DNA of 64,000 bases from Penelope pileata (Eukaryota > Chordata > Aves > Galliformes > Cracidae), in assembly GCA_013396635.1 (NCBI GenBank), contig WBMW01005478.1:1-64000 (forward strand), read 5' to 3'. Positions 48,941-60,289 of this stretch are shown piece after piece. A model generated the notes under the pieces. That model searched no databases. It saw only the letters and a list, made by a program, of their open reading frames with translations, and was not told the DNA's origin. The translations under genes were made by a program, and so were the position numbers. Within the stretch, counting starts at the first letter, position 1. The number at the start of each line of letters is the position of its first letter.

Positions 48941-49620
48941 TGGGCTTTGGCCTTTCTTGTCATATCCCTGCAGTTCCTCACAACATTCCTATACTCCTCC
49001 CAAGAGGACAGGCCCTTTTTCCACATTACACAGACCTTCTTCTTCTCTTTGATCTTATCCATGAGCTCCTTGCTCATTCACAGAGGCCTCCTGCCACCCT
49101 TCCCTGATTTCCTACTCTTAGGGATGCACCAATCCTGAGCTTGGAAGAAGTGCTGTTTAAATACCGACCCGCTCTCATGGGCGCCCTTACCTTCTAGCAC
49201 TCTAGCTCATGAGATACCTCCAAGTAGACCCCAGAAGAGATCGAGGTTGGCTCTCCGAAAGTCTAGGGTAGTGATCCTACTTTTAACCTTACTTCTTCCA
49301 CTCAGGATCTTGAACTCCACTAGCTCATGATCGCTGCATCCCAAGCTGCCCCCAACCTTCACATCTCCAACAAGCCCATCCTTGCTGGTAAGAACAAGGT
49401 CCAGAAGCACCCCACACCTCGTCAGCTCCCCCACCACCTGTGTCAGAAGACTATCTTCAACACGTTGGAGGAACCGTCTGGACTGGGCATGCCTGGCAGT
49501 GTTGCTCACCCAACAGATGTCCGGATGGTTAAAATCCCCCATAAGGACCAGTGCCCGGGATCGCGAGGCTACTTCCAGCTGCTTGTAGAAGGCCTCATCG
49601 ACTTCCTCTTCGTGATTAGA

Positions 49621-49985
49621 ACTGTTCCACGTGGTGCTCATGGGTGGCTGGAGGACAGCCTGCTCTTGGGCTGCAGGGAAATTCTGCTCCACATCTGGAG
49701 TACCTTCTGCTCTGTTGCTTCGCTGACACTGGTATCTGCAGGTTTGTTTCTCCCATATTTTCTCACTTCTCTTTCCTAGCTGCTGCTGGGCACTAAATTT
49801 TCTCCTTTCTTAAGCCCACTCTCCCAGAGGCACAACCAGCATTACTCGTTGGCTCAGCTCTGGCCAAGAGCAGGTCCCTTTTGAAGCTGACTCTGCTCTG
49901 ACACAGGGCAGCTTCTTGGCTCTACTCACAAGGTACTCTGTAACCCTCCTGCTTCCAAAACCTTGCCATGTAAACCAAATATATC
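49621..49985 (-). mobile_element. right part of the abundant avian repeat
   Basis: Continues the element broken at 47071: 'ctgttccacgtggtgctcatggg' joins 'gcacatggagatc' across the CR1. Characteristic phrases follow ('gggctgcagggaaattctgctccacatctgg', 'ggtatctgcaggtttgtttctccc', 'cccagaggcacaaccagcattactcgttggctcagc', 'tgctctgacacagg', 'ccaaaaccttgccatgtaaaccaaata'). The end at about 49985 is approximate. I recognise this as a common bird repeat but cannot assign a family name. Confidence 0.55.
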
Positions 49986-52900
49986 TGTGAAAAGAACGAA
50001 ATAAATGAATAGACAGATTATCCTGTTATGTTGAAGACCAATCAAGGTCCAGCACTCTTGTTTAAGATTCGCAAAAATCTTACATGATTGATTTTGATAA
50101 GGGAGCTTTCTTTCATTTGAATCATGAGGAGAGAATTGAAGGCTTTTGTAACTAACAATTGCTTATTGAAGATTCTGTACTGATAATTTCTGCATCTGTA
50201 CTTCATTCACTGACAAGAGTGCGAGAAGCTTGGAATTTGTCTTTAGCTTTTGATACACATTTTACTTTTTGTAGAATAGTTGAGCTTACACAGGTTAAAT
50301 ACAACACATCAAAGTGTTCAGGATAGAAAAAAGTACATTTTTTATAATATTACTGCATTATGAATGGTAACAGGGAAGCAAATCAATGTGTGTGTTTGTT
50401 TACGCTATTTACTGTATAAAAGTGAGTTCTGAAAGGTGGTTTTGCATTTGGAAAAAGACTTGCATTCTCTCTTTTATTTCTCATTGATTTAAGAACTTCT
50501 CATTAACGTTTTAGGTGTTTTTTGTACTTACACTAGAAAATTTATTCAACAGTATAAAGGATACATTCATTCATCTTGACAGTGGATATTTATATAAGTA
50601 TTTCAGAGATTATTTCTTGTATTTAACACATGGAGCTTGACTGTACCCAGAGAAAATAGGCAGAGAAATTATGATTAATTGACCTCTACAGCCTGCACTT
50701 GATTTGGATATCTTCCACTGCAAAGATCATGAATCCTGCTACCTTGTAAGGTTTCTCAGATCCAGCCTCTGTTCAGTAGTCACATTAAAGTAGGACCAGA
50801 ATAAATCATTTCGGATTCTCTAAGCCAACAGATATCATTTGTCTTGAAGTTACAAGCTTAGGCAGATGTCCTGAGACTACAGTACATATCCATCTGTAAT
50901 CAGTGAAAATGAAGAGGAAAAATTACAGTTGTACTTCTACAGAGAATATTAATCAAACCCCAAGCTTCAGGTAGAAACAGCCAAGACACTTTGGTCCCCT
51001 TCATTTGAGAAGCTCTGACATGCCTTCATATAGTGGTTCTAGTCCTCAATTTACATGTGACTTTCTATGTGACACATATTAATCCTGGAGAACTACTTAG
51101 AAATTTAGATTTCACTCGCAGAAGACAGTCATTCAGTACTGTTTTTATACTCTGAAATTATGAGAAAAAAGGAACAAGATTTTAACCTTTCTTTTCATTG
51201 TGGTTTTCAGAATGGTCAGCAGAAAAATTTCAATGGTTGTCAGATTTTTCCTCCTTGAAAAATTCTGTAAGAAGCAAAAGCTCAGGTAACTGTGCATTTT
51301 TAGTTCTAGCAATAATAGGAACACTGGAAGACCTGCTAAGTCAGTATTTCCATGTTTTTTTAATTTGGTTGCAGAACAAGAAATCTCAAAGCATAAATAT
51401 GTTTGAGGTGAGATGCAGATTTTGTCCTTCAAATTATAATTTCAACGCCTTGAATTCCATCCAATTATCATCCTTGATTTGTCAGGCTGTTTTCTTGTAA
51501 CTTACCTCTGACAGTTTTCTCACATCTTTTACTGTCATCCGAATTCAATCAAATTATAGAGATGATGCTTGTAATGTATATTTTAATTTGATTATTTTGA
51601 AAGGTAAATTACAATGGCTCTCAAAAATGACCTGCGAGTTAGCAAAAGTATAGAAAGTGCTTAAACAAGCAATAATCGAAAACAGTGAACCTAAATTTCT
51701 AGGGTTTTTTATTATTATTATTTTTGTTCTGTTTGATTTGTTGTCCTCATTTATAGAGTCAGACAAATACATCTACATCAAATACAACGTATATATAACC
51801 ACAATACAATTACTCATCAACAGCCCAGCTAATACTACAACTGCTCGTTGACCGACGCACTTTTGCTTTTTTTTTTTTGCTGATGTTCTGGGGACAATAC
51901 GGATTTTTTTCCAATATTATGAAGAGATTGTTTTTCCATTCTTAACTGGCCAAGTTCTGCAGAGCACAATGTGGTCTATTTCTTTTTCTCACTTGAAGAC
52001 TTTTAGAGAATACTTCTCTAGAATGTAGTAGTAGGTTATATTACACATAATATATAATGTATGCAATGAATGGTAAATTGTGGTCGTGAAATACTCTCAT
52101 TTCAGATCTTACATATAATTTAAAGTGTTGATTCCATTAGGGAAGGGAATGTAAACTGATTCATAAACCTTTATGCACATTATGTATTTTTTCAAAGATC
52201 TGTTTAGACTGCTGAGGGAAAAAAAAGTCTTTATTGTTAATGTTGCTAAGTCAATACTTGAATCACAGAATGGAACTGATTTTTTTTTTCTTACACATGG
52301 ATCACTAGAACTAACTGCTTAATTCCAGTTTGGGAATATATTAGTATACATACCCCCTGGCAAAGCTATTTCTGGAGCTTCAGAGTAACATAGTCTTTTT
52401 AAATAAGCTATTCATATTTCATATTGAATGGTTTAAGACAAAGAAGGGGAAATAATACAGAGACAAGTGAGACAATCATTAGCAAGTTTTTTTTAACCCT
52501 AAGCATTTTCATCATCAGTCTGCCTCACCATCTCCCAGCATCAATATTGACTGTTGAGTATCAAAAACAGAAACCTCAGAGAAAATGCAGAGTAGATCTA
52601 TTTTCCAAGAAGGATTTGTTTCATCTCTATATTATCAAATATTAAGTTTACTCTTCTAGGTACATTAAAGGTGAAGTAAAATATGTAACTACTAGAAAGT
52701 CAATCTGTTCCTTCGAGTCAAATTTGCTGATAGATTTTAAAATTTAGAAGGGAACAAGATACAAAGTTTTCACCAGGACTACTGACATTGGTGTCTTCAG
52801 AGAGGTTTCTTAATCTCTTAAGAGTTTAAGAAAAAGTCTTATGGGAAGAGCTTAAAAAAAGTTTATCTACGGTAAGAAGTAGATAATATTAAAAATTGTT

Positions 52901-53285
52901 GATATTTGTAAGGTTCCTCACGGCTGGTAGCTGCAATCTTGTTATTTTTGGCATCAGTGAGATAGGAATTTCAGCAGTGAATTATTTTATATATTTCATT
53001 TATTTATTTATTTGATATATTTTGAAATTCTTTACGTAGCTGTTCTGAACTACTGCCGTTACAAGACTCAATTCAATAAATATTTAAGAATTAGGATATA
53101 TGAACATTTATTTGAAACTTTACAAAAATCATTAAATTTTTAGTACATTTTTAATACTATTGACAAATAATGTTGTAAAAAGTCTCATGAGAGTATAAGT
53201 TTGTAATTTTTCAGATCCTATTTGTTTGTGGGGTTTTTAGTGATTTCTTTTTAGGTGGAGGGTACTACTCTTGATTTTCTATGCT
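49986..53285. other. AT-rich unique DNA
   Basis: No gene or family repeat seen. T-runs near 51870 and 52280, and a (TTTA)n stretch at about 53000-53012. The short open frames have no recognisable features. Confidence 0.55.
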
Positions 53286-54043
53286 TAGAATCACAGAATC
53301 ATAGAATCCTTATAGTTGGAAGGGATCTTTAAAGTTCAACCTAGTCCAGCTCCACTGTGATGAATAGGGACATCTACAGCTAGATCAGGTTGCTCAGAGC
53401 CCCATCCAGCCTGGCTTTGAATGTCTTCAGGGATGGGGCATCCCCAACATCTCTGGACACTCTTCCAGTGCTTCACTACTCTTACCATAAAAAACATTTT
53501 CTTTGTATTTAACCTAAATCTCTTTTAGTTCGAATCCTTTTCCCCTTGTCCTATCACCACAGACCCTGCTAAAGAGTGTCCCCCTCTTTCTCATAGCTCC
53601 CCTTTAGATACTGAAAGACCACTCTCAGGTCTCCTCAGAGCCTTCTCTTCTCCAGGCTGAACAGCCCCAGCTCTCTCAGCCTTTCCTCATAGGGGAGTTG
53701 TTCCATGTCTTGGATCATTTTTGTGGCCCTCCTCTGGATACGCTCCAACAGGTCCATGTCTCTCCTGTGCTAAGGACTCCACATGTGGACGCAGTGCTCC
53801 AGGTGAGGTCTCACCAGCGCAGACCAGAGGGGCAGAATCACCTCCCTCGCTCTGCTGGCCACCCTTCTTTTGAGGCAGCCTAGGATGTAGCTGGCTTTCT
53901 GGGCTGCGAGGGCGCATTGCTGGCTCATGTCCTGCTTGCCATCCACCAGTGCCCCCAAGTCCTTTTTGGTCGGGCTGTGCCCTGTCCTTTCATCCCCTAG
54001 CTTGAATTGATAGTGGTGGATGCCATGACCCAGGTTCAATACC
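53286..54043 (-). mobile_element. CR1 3' half, minus strand
   Basis: Starts 'cttagaatcacagaatcatagaatcc' and 'gttggaagggatc', continuing through the ORF2 C-terminus. The minus-strand frame 53770-54087 has 'LGALVDGKQDMSQQCALAAQ' and 'GCLKRRVASRAREVILPLWS'. 5'-truncated near 54043. About 760 bp, with frameshifts. Confidence 0.9.
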
Positions 54044-55430
54044 ATTGCTAGCACACATGGACAGAATAAGATGTAACAGCCATGCATTATTTAAAATACA
54101 TCCCCTGACAAGTGATGACAGTTGAACATAATTTTGGAGATGCTTATTTGTTAAGATTTCACAACAATCTCTTTTCAGGCTTCTTCTGAAATTCCTGTTA
54201 AATAATAGTTCAAGGCAGCTCAGAAACAGTACTTTATGCTATTAAACGATAAAATTCCTCCCCAAACCATCTGGGCTGGCAGGTGTTCATCACCAAATCT
54301 AGATTGCTATGAGACAAGAGATTGCTTATGCTAATTATTCATGCAGCAAGAAACTCCAATTTTGCTCATTTGATGCAACTGCATTTGCTGGAATATATTA
54401 TCAATACCTGTGAAGCTCAAGGTTTAAAACTTAAGTCAAGGATGTGAGAAAGTGATGATTTTAGCATTGAAAAATCCCTTCAGAGTAAGGCCTGTGATTG
54501 GGCCATTCATACACATAAAAGCTCTCAGGTTTGTCCTTGCCTCTCTGACCCACAGACATCTACATTATATGAATGTGTTATTGTTTATATGCTAGAGATA
54601 GACTTGGGACTATCATAGACCAAGTCTGACTCATTTATTCAATTTAACATAAATTTACAGTGCCAATGCTTCTCTGAGTTGGAGTAATTGTAGTATTTAA
54701 CTTTTCTCCTTTGAACTTTCCTAAAGCTTGAAGCTGTAGGACAGAAGAAGGTAGGAAATGCAATGCAGTTCAAATCTTCCAGTCATGAATTTTCATTTTG
54801 TTGTGTTATCATTTAACTTCAAAGCTCAAGCTGAGATTAATATAACACCATTCAGGAATCAACATTATAAACAGCCAATAGATATGGCTACAAAATTTTT
54901 CAAATCAGAGTTGGAACAGACGGTAAAATTCAGACTGTTGAAAATCTGCTTCAATTCAAATTTAAACAGTATGCTCTCCATGCCACCTAACCGTTGTAGC
55001 ACTCTAAGGAAAAGAAGATTCCAATTTTCTATCCCAAATTTCTCTGCCTACTGGCTCCCAAATAGTCTTCATATAATGATCTAACCTCTTAATCAAAGAT
55101 AGTTTGAAAGCAGTATACAAGATCTTATTACCCCTCCGCTTAGGCCAAGATTACTGGAAAGGTGATGAATTTAGTCTAAATCACAGATGGCCATGATGTC
55201 TCCATCGTCGTGGTCTCATTCAAAAGTAATAACTAGAGGAGACAATACAACTAATGGATTTCAGAGTAACTTCTCATATCTGCTCCTAGTGCTGTGTACA
55301 TATATTTTCTGTAATGTAAAATGTGTAAGGATTTCCAAAAGACTAGAACTCGGGGAGTCATCAAGCCACTGGCATACAGATAAAGTTCATTTTGCCTTTT
55401 TTTTTTTTTTTTGCCCCATAAATTCTGCAG

Positions 55431-55490
55431 AGCTTGTAGAAAGACCTTTGACAAGAGACAGACAACTTGTCACAGTCTTACCCATAACAG
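55431..55490 (+). other. candidate 60-bp exon (unidentified)
   Basis: Preceded by a T18 tract and 'ccataaattctgcag', followed by a perfect donor context 'acag|gtgagt'. Two frames are open: 'LVERPLTRDRQLVTVLPITG' (phase 1 in, phase 1 out) and 'ACRKTFDKRQTTCHSLTHNR'. Exon length is a multiple of three. The T run could itself be a chance homopolymer that mimics an acceptor. No family recognised. Confidence 0.27.
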
Positions 55491-57301
55491 GTGAGTAATA
55501 GCGTAAACTGTGACTGAAAACTGAGTGTTTCAGCCCTCTTGGACCAATGAAGTCCCCATCGCCCTTGTCTAATGGCTGTTTCTGTTTTTCTAGTACTCAA
55601 AAGCTAGATATTTTTCTCTTTAAGTTTCCTGTACCTGTTCTGATCTGAAATCTAGCTAAGACGGATTCCTAATGAGCAACACTTAATCAACTGCCAAAAC
55701 AACAGAAATCACCTTAGATATGTTCTTCACATACTCTTTCTCATTGGCTGGTGGTAGCTGCTCCCTGCCAAATCCAACTGAGCACTGAATCACTCTTTGA
55801 AGATCCTGCTGTTTGTTAGAGTACTGAGGCTCACATCTGAGGCCATGCTGTCTGAATGTTTTGCCCAAGGTCATGAAATGAAGTCAGATCCAAAGATAGC
55901 ATCTATATCTTCTGAGGTTATGAATTATGGGCATGTAATTAGTTCAATTAGCATAAAAAAGTGTTGTGTGGTTTTGTTTTTTTGTTTTTTTTTTTACAGT
56001 TGGAAAGTTGGGAGCTTTTTTCTGTTTTGTCTCTGTCCTCTTGATTTTGATGTACAATGCATATGGACTAATTCAAAAAGACTTCAGGCATCTGTATTTT
56101 CCTCTGTGACTAATACTTGATCATACCTGTTCTGGGGCAAGCGTTCACCTAAGTATACAGGCACTCAGATTCTAGTTTTCTTTTTCTTGATGGCATGCAG
56201 GCACCTTGACAACGAAGAAAAAAAGACAAATATACTGTGACAGACAAACTTATGAAGCACAACAGTACTTTATACTTTTGATTCATAGTGCTAGTAAGCA
56301 ACAGCCAGCCTTCAGAAGAAGCCATGACTTGCAGTGTGCAATTTATGTTATTTTCTGTGATTCAATATTCCCCTTCCACACTCTTATTTTTTCATCAGAA
56401 ATGCTTGGTTTCAATTAAAGTACATAAGAATTGGCTTCTGAGAATGAAATTTTAAAAATTCTTCATGCAAGCTTAATGCCGCAGTTCTGTTTTTACTGAG
56501 TGACCTTAACCATCTCCAAATCTGTGTATGTTAACAAGATACAAGAATAATGTAAGTGGATCTTCAAGAATGAATCTAATGATGATGACAACTTGATGTC
56601 CATATGCATTTTGGAGGTTGAAATGGGATTTTTACTTCAGACCAGAGTGTGGTGTTATGGCTGTAGTTAGTTGGTTGAGGTGCATTAGATGCATTCCTGA
56701 AGCATGACATTCAGTTTAGTTTTATCTGAAAACTAGTTTTATCTCGTACACTCCATGAGTGCCCTGATGTGAAAGTCAGCAAAGAATGTCAGAAGATTCA
56801 CTTCAGAAGCCATCTGACTTGATTTGAACTAAAAACTAGATACTGGTATATTGTTCAGTTTTCAATTCTCCAGTCATAAGATACAAATTATATTACAATT
56901 TTTTCACAATATCTCTTCATATCATTAGTTATTTAGGTCAAAATCATCTTGTTCTCTCTATACAGTGTATGACTTCAATAGACCCTTACAGACAAAATGC
57001 ATTAACATGAAAATAATTAAGATATCACTAACTTTCATTTGCAAAGTTCTGATGTTTGACAGAGGGTCTAATTTTGGTTCTCAGTCTATTCCTAAATTTT
57101 CATTTTCATTCTCAAAATATTAAAAGGTTCAAAACTTTTTGTCTACTTTTTGCTTCTACTCTGAAGAGTAGAATTCCTGTAGAGACCTTCTATTTCATGC
57201 TGAAAATAAATGTGTCCTGCCCCACATACACACCTACCAATCCTGAAAATTGTCATAATCAAAATTAAAAAAAAAAAAAAGGAAAAAAAAGAGAAGTTTT
57301 T

Positions 57302-57331
57302 ATTAAGCTGACCTAAAAAGGTCAGCTTAAT
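57302..57331. repeat. perfect 12-bp inverted repeat
   Basis: 'attaagctgacc' (57302-57313), loop 'taaaaa', and the exact reverse complement 'ggtcagcttaat' (57320-57331). It follows an A-rich stretch. No gene ends here that would need a terminator. Confidence 0.9.
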
Positions 57332-57798
57332 TACTTTCCCTACAAAGAAAACTTCATTGCGTCAAGAAAAACTTAATGCATTCCATTTAATTTTTGAATG
57401 GCTAGAGTCATTAAAAGCTTATTCACTCATGCAATAAGAAAACCGAGAAACTTCCTAATTCAAGGAAAGTTTAGGTTTTTTTATACACATCATTTTGTAT
57501 CCAATTAAGGAGAAGAAAAACTTTGTGCTGTCTTGGTGTGGGGTACAGGAAAACAGGCAATTAATTTTCTGGTAGTTCAAACTAATAAATTGAGAATGAA
57601 AAAAAGACCTTCTAATACTTTTGATGAACAAAATACTCAATGCTGCTTTTTTTTTTTTTCCTTAAGGTTTGGGAAATGTGATAAGCTTAAGGATATTGTG
57701 AGATTTACATAAAGTACTTTGTTTCTGTTTAGTTTACCTGTTTGTGACTCGGATAGCTATTATGACACTGGTATTTATGCCACATGTTTTTCAGTCAG

Positions 57799-57818
57799 TT
57801 TGTTTGTTTGTTTGTTTG
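57799..57818. repeat. (TTTG)5 microsatellite
   Basis: Five TTTG units. Confidence 0.9.
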
Positions 57819-58085
57819 CAAGAACATCTAAGGAAGAGATTTTATCTGCTATTTGCACATATCTCAGTACAAGCACTGTGGTGGTGTACCTCAGGTGGTC
57901 TGAAATATATGTGTTAGAAAAAGAGGAGGAAGTTGGTTTTCCAAGTACAAAACAACTAAAGTGAGTTAGAGGGAGAAGGAATGTGAAGAGTATGCTGCAC
58001 ACTGAATGGTCCTTTACTGCAAAGCATTTGTTCTTGCACATATGGTTTAGTGGACACGGTGGTGATGGATTGATGATTGGACTTC

Positions 58086-58600
58086 ATAGAATGATAGAAT
58101 CATAAAGGTTGAAAAAGACCTGTAAGCTTATCCAGTCCAACCATCTGCCTACGACTAATATTGCCCACTAAAACACTAAACCATGTCCCTTAGTACCACA
58201 TCTCCATGTTTCTTGAACACCTCCAGAGACAGTGACTCAATCACCTCCCTGAGCAGCCTGTTCCAGTGCCTGACCACTCTTTAGGAGAAGGAATTTTTCC
58301 TAATATCCGACCTGAACCTCCTCTGGTGCAACTTGAGGCCATTCACTCTTGCTGTATTGCTAGTTACCTGGGAGAATAGGCTGACCCCCACCTCACCACA
58401 ATTTCCTATCAGGTTATTATAGAGAGCTGTAAAGTCTCCCTGGAGCCTCCACTTCTCCAGGCTAAACAATGCCAGTTCCCTCAGCCGCTCCTCATAGGAC
58501 TTGTGCTCCGGATCTTTCACTAGCTTTGTTGCCCTCCTCCGGACATGCTACAGGGCCTCAAAGTCTTTATTGTAGCCCAAAACTGAACACAGTATTCTTT
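58086..58600 (-). mobile_element. CR1 3' half, minus strand, ending at a microsatellite
   Basis: Starts 'atagaatgatagaatcataaaggttg', continues '...catgtttcttgaacacctccagagacag' and 'ctccaggctaaacaatgccagttccctcagccgctcctcat' to 'gtagcccaaaactgaacacagtattc'. Its truncated 5' end abuts the pentanucleotide array at 58609. Confidence 0.9.
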
Positions 58601-58608
58601 GTTCAGAG

Positions 58609-59312
58609 AGAAAGGAAAGAGGAAAGGAAAGAGGAAAGGAAAGGAAAGAGGAAAGGAAAGAGGAAAGGAAAGGAAAGGAAAGGAAAGGAAAGGAAAGGAA
58701 AGGAAAGGAAAGGAAAGGAAAGGAAAGGAAAGGAAAGGAAAGGAAAGGAAAGGAAAGGAAAGGAAAGGAAAGGAAAGGAAAGGAAAGGAAAGGAAAGGAA
58801 AGGAAAGGAAAGGAAAGGAAAGGAAAGGAAAGGAAAGGAAAGGAAAGGAAAGGAAAGGAAAGGAAAGGAAAGGAAAGGAAAGGAAAGGAAAGGAAAGGAA
58901 AGGAAAGGAAAGGAAAGGAAAGGAAAGGAAAGGAAAGGAAAGGAAAGGAAAGGAAAGGAAAGGAAAGGAAAGGAAAGGAAAGGAAAGGAAAGGAAAGGAA
59001 AGGAAAGGAAAGGAAAGGAAAGGAAAGGAAAGGAAAGGAAAGGAAAGGAAAGGAAAGGAAAGGAAAGGAAAGGAAAGGAAAGGAAAGGAAAGGAAAGGAA
59101 AGGAAAGGAAAGGAAAGGAAAGGAAAGGAAAGGAAAGGAAAGGAAAGGAAAGGAAAGGAAAGGAAAGGAAAGGAAAGGAAAGGAAAGGAAAGGAAAGGAA
59201 AGGAAAGGAAAGGAAAGGAAAGGAAAGGAAAGGAAAGGAAAGGAAAGGAAAGGAAAGGAAAGGAAAGGAAAGGAAAGGAAAGGAAAGGAAAGGAAAGGAA
59301 AAAGGAAAGAAG
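58609..59312. repeat. (AGGAA)n array, 128 perfect units
   Basis: Imperfect 'ggaaagagg' units at 58609-58660 lead into an uninterrupted AGGAA tract from 58661 to 59300 (640 bp, 128 copies), then 'aaaggaaagaaggg'. The strand is all purine. Stop-free frames on both strands (up to 287 residues of lysine/glutamate/glycine/arginine or serine/phenylalanine/proline/leucine repeats) are by-products, not genes. The perfect core implies recent expansion or an assembly-filled consensus. Confidence 0.97.
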
Positions 59313-59828
59313 GGAGTCACAGAAACAGATGAGCGCTACCACTTATGACTTATATAATACCCTTCAACGGTACAGGTTGTTGAATACTTTATCATACTGT
59401 CCTGTGTTCTCATCAGTAGCTCATCTTATGAAGTGTGAGTCACTAAATTCCAAAACTGTGATTTAAGAACCAAAGTTGTATATTTGTTTACAACATTCTT
59501 GGGCTAGAACATTTACACTGTGTATTTGGAGAGCAGTGAATACTCACCATTCCAAACACTAGGTCAAAAAAACACTGGCTTCTCTGTTGTTCCTTTTGTA
59601 GCTTTAGACAATCACCTTTTCTATAAATTTTTAGATGTTAAATCGAAGCCATGAAGTTGAAAAGCTATACATGTCCAAAAATAGCCTGTCCAACAAACTG
59701 CCAGAAAAGAAACTAAATAAAAAATCTGATACTGTAATAAGGAATGTATAACCTATAGCTTTCACTCAGTATAGTGCTAGCAAAGACCAAAATAACATGC
59801 ATGCACCCACACAAAAAAAGCACAAAAA
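59313..59828. other. AT-rich unique DNA
   Basis: No gene or repeat recognised between the array and the tiny CR1. Confidence 0.5.
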
Positions 59829-59876
59829 ATGATCTCTAAGGTCCCTTCCAACCTGAACCATTCTATGATTCTATGA
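59829..59876 (+). mobile_element. 48-bp CR1 tail (extreme 5' truncation)
   Basis: 'tgatctctaaggtcccttcc' followed by 'aacctgaaccattctatg' and 'attctatga' is the terminal 48 bp of a CR1. It closely matches the end of the CR1 at 17982-18409 (18363-18410). A-runs flank both sides. No CR1 body precedes it, so the copy was truncated almost completely at insertion. Confidence 0.85.
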
Positions 59877-60289
59877 AAAAGGAAGGAGCTAGTGTTGTGG
59901 TAGTCACGATCACAGGAATTAAGAAGTAGTTGCTGTCATGGGTGTTGTAAAGCTGAGAGGCTGAGAAAAGGAGAAGGGGGGGGTTGGGACAGGAAATGAG
60001 GTTTTCACCTGAAAATAAAAAGCGAAACAAAAATAAAAACCACCAAGAAATTGAACAAGAACTTGAGACATAGTGCAGAACCTGAACTATCCTCTGGCAA
60101 GAGACAAACGTCAGTTCAGTCTCAATCACAACTTTACTTAGTTTCAGTAGAGGTTTAGGAAGTATTGTGTCTTGTAGTCTTTGATGATGAAGTTACTCAT
60201 GGTGTGTCACGCTGTTTACACTTTTGAGTCAGTCACGCTGTAAATTCTAATTTTCTAATTCTAATACTTTTTACCCCCTCTTCCACTAC
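59877..60289. other. unique DNA
   Basis: No recognisable gene. Includes an A-rich stretch (60015-60045) and a G-run at about 59977-59983. Confidence 0.5.

Larger units (their letters stand above)
47072..49620 (-). mobile_element. 2.5-kb CR1 with EN and RT remnants, minus strand
   Basis: The longest relatively young CR1 here. Its 3' end is at the left ('cacagaatcacagaattgtagg', 'gttggaagggacctcgagag'). On the minus strand from right to left: the C-terminal half of the endonuclease ('ALVLMGDFNHPDICWVSNTA', 'LTRCGVLLDLVLTSKDGLVG', 'GCSDHELVEFKI', 'TTLDFRRANLDLF'), the linker ('VMWKKGLSSWEEYRN'), a 206-N gap, RT motif A ('AVDVIYLDFSKGFDTVSH'), the catalytic loop 'FADDTKL' and the C-terminal part ('RSREVILPLYSALVRPQLEY'). 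A stop replaces the residue after 'SGVP', so RT is dead. An LTR splits it at 47540-48000. It is 5'-truncated within EN at about 49620, where the host repeat resumes. Confidence 0.85.
54044..58085. other. AT-rich unique DNA with one candidate exon and a hairpin
   Basis: No gene identified. Features inside are the splice-flanked segment 55431-55490, T18 near 55397-55412, an A14 run near 57267-57280, the perfect inverted repeat at 57302-57331 and (TTTG)5 at 57799-57818. The stretch 54290-54420 ('gcttatgctaattattcatgcag' and surroundings) contains TAATTA- and POU-like sequence and no repeat signature; it could be conserved regulatory DNA but this is untested. Confidence 0.45.

Noticed and set aside
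48505..49077. 190-residue minus-strand frame as a host gene
   Set aside because: It is CR1 ORF2 sequence read through a run of N; the RT frame has a stop right after it.
58469..59348. Long open frames (up to 287 residues) on both strands
   Set aside because: They are translations of the AGGAA array, which has no stop codon in any frame; repetitive lysine/glutamate/glycine or serine/phenylalanine residues are not a protein gene.
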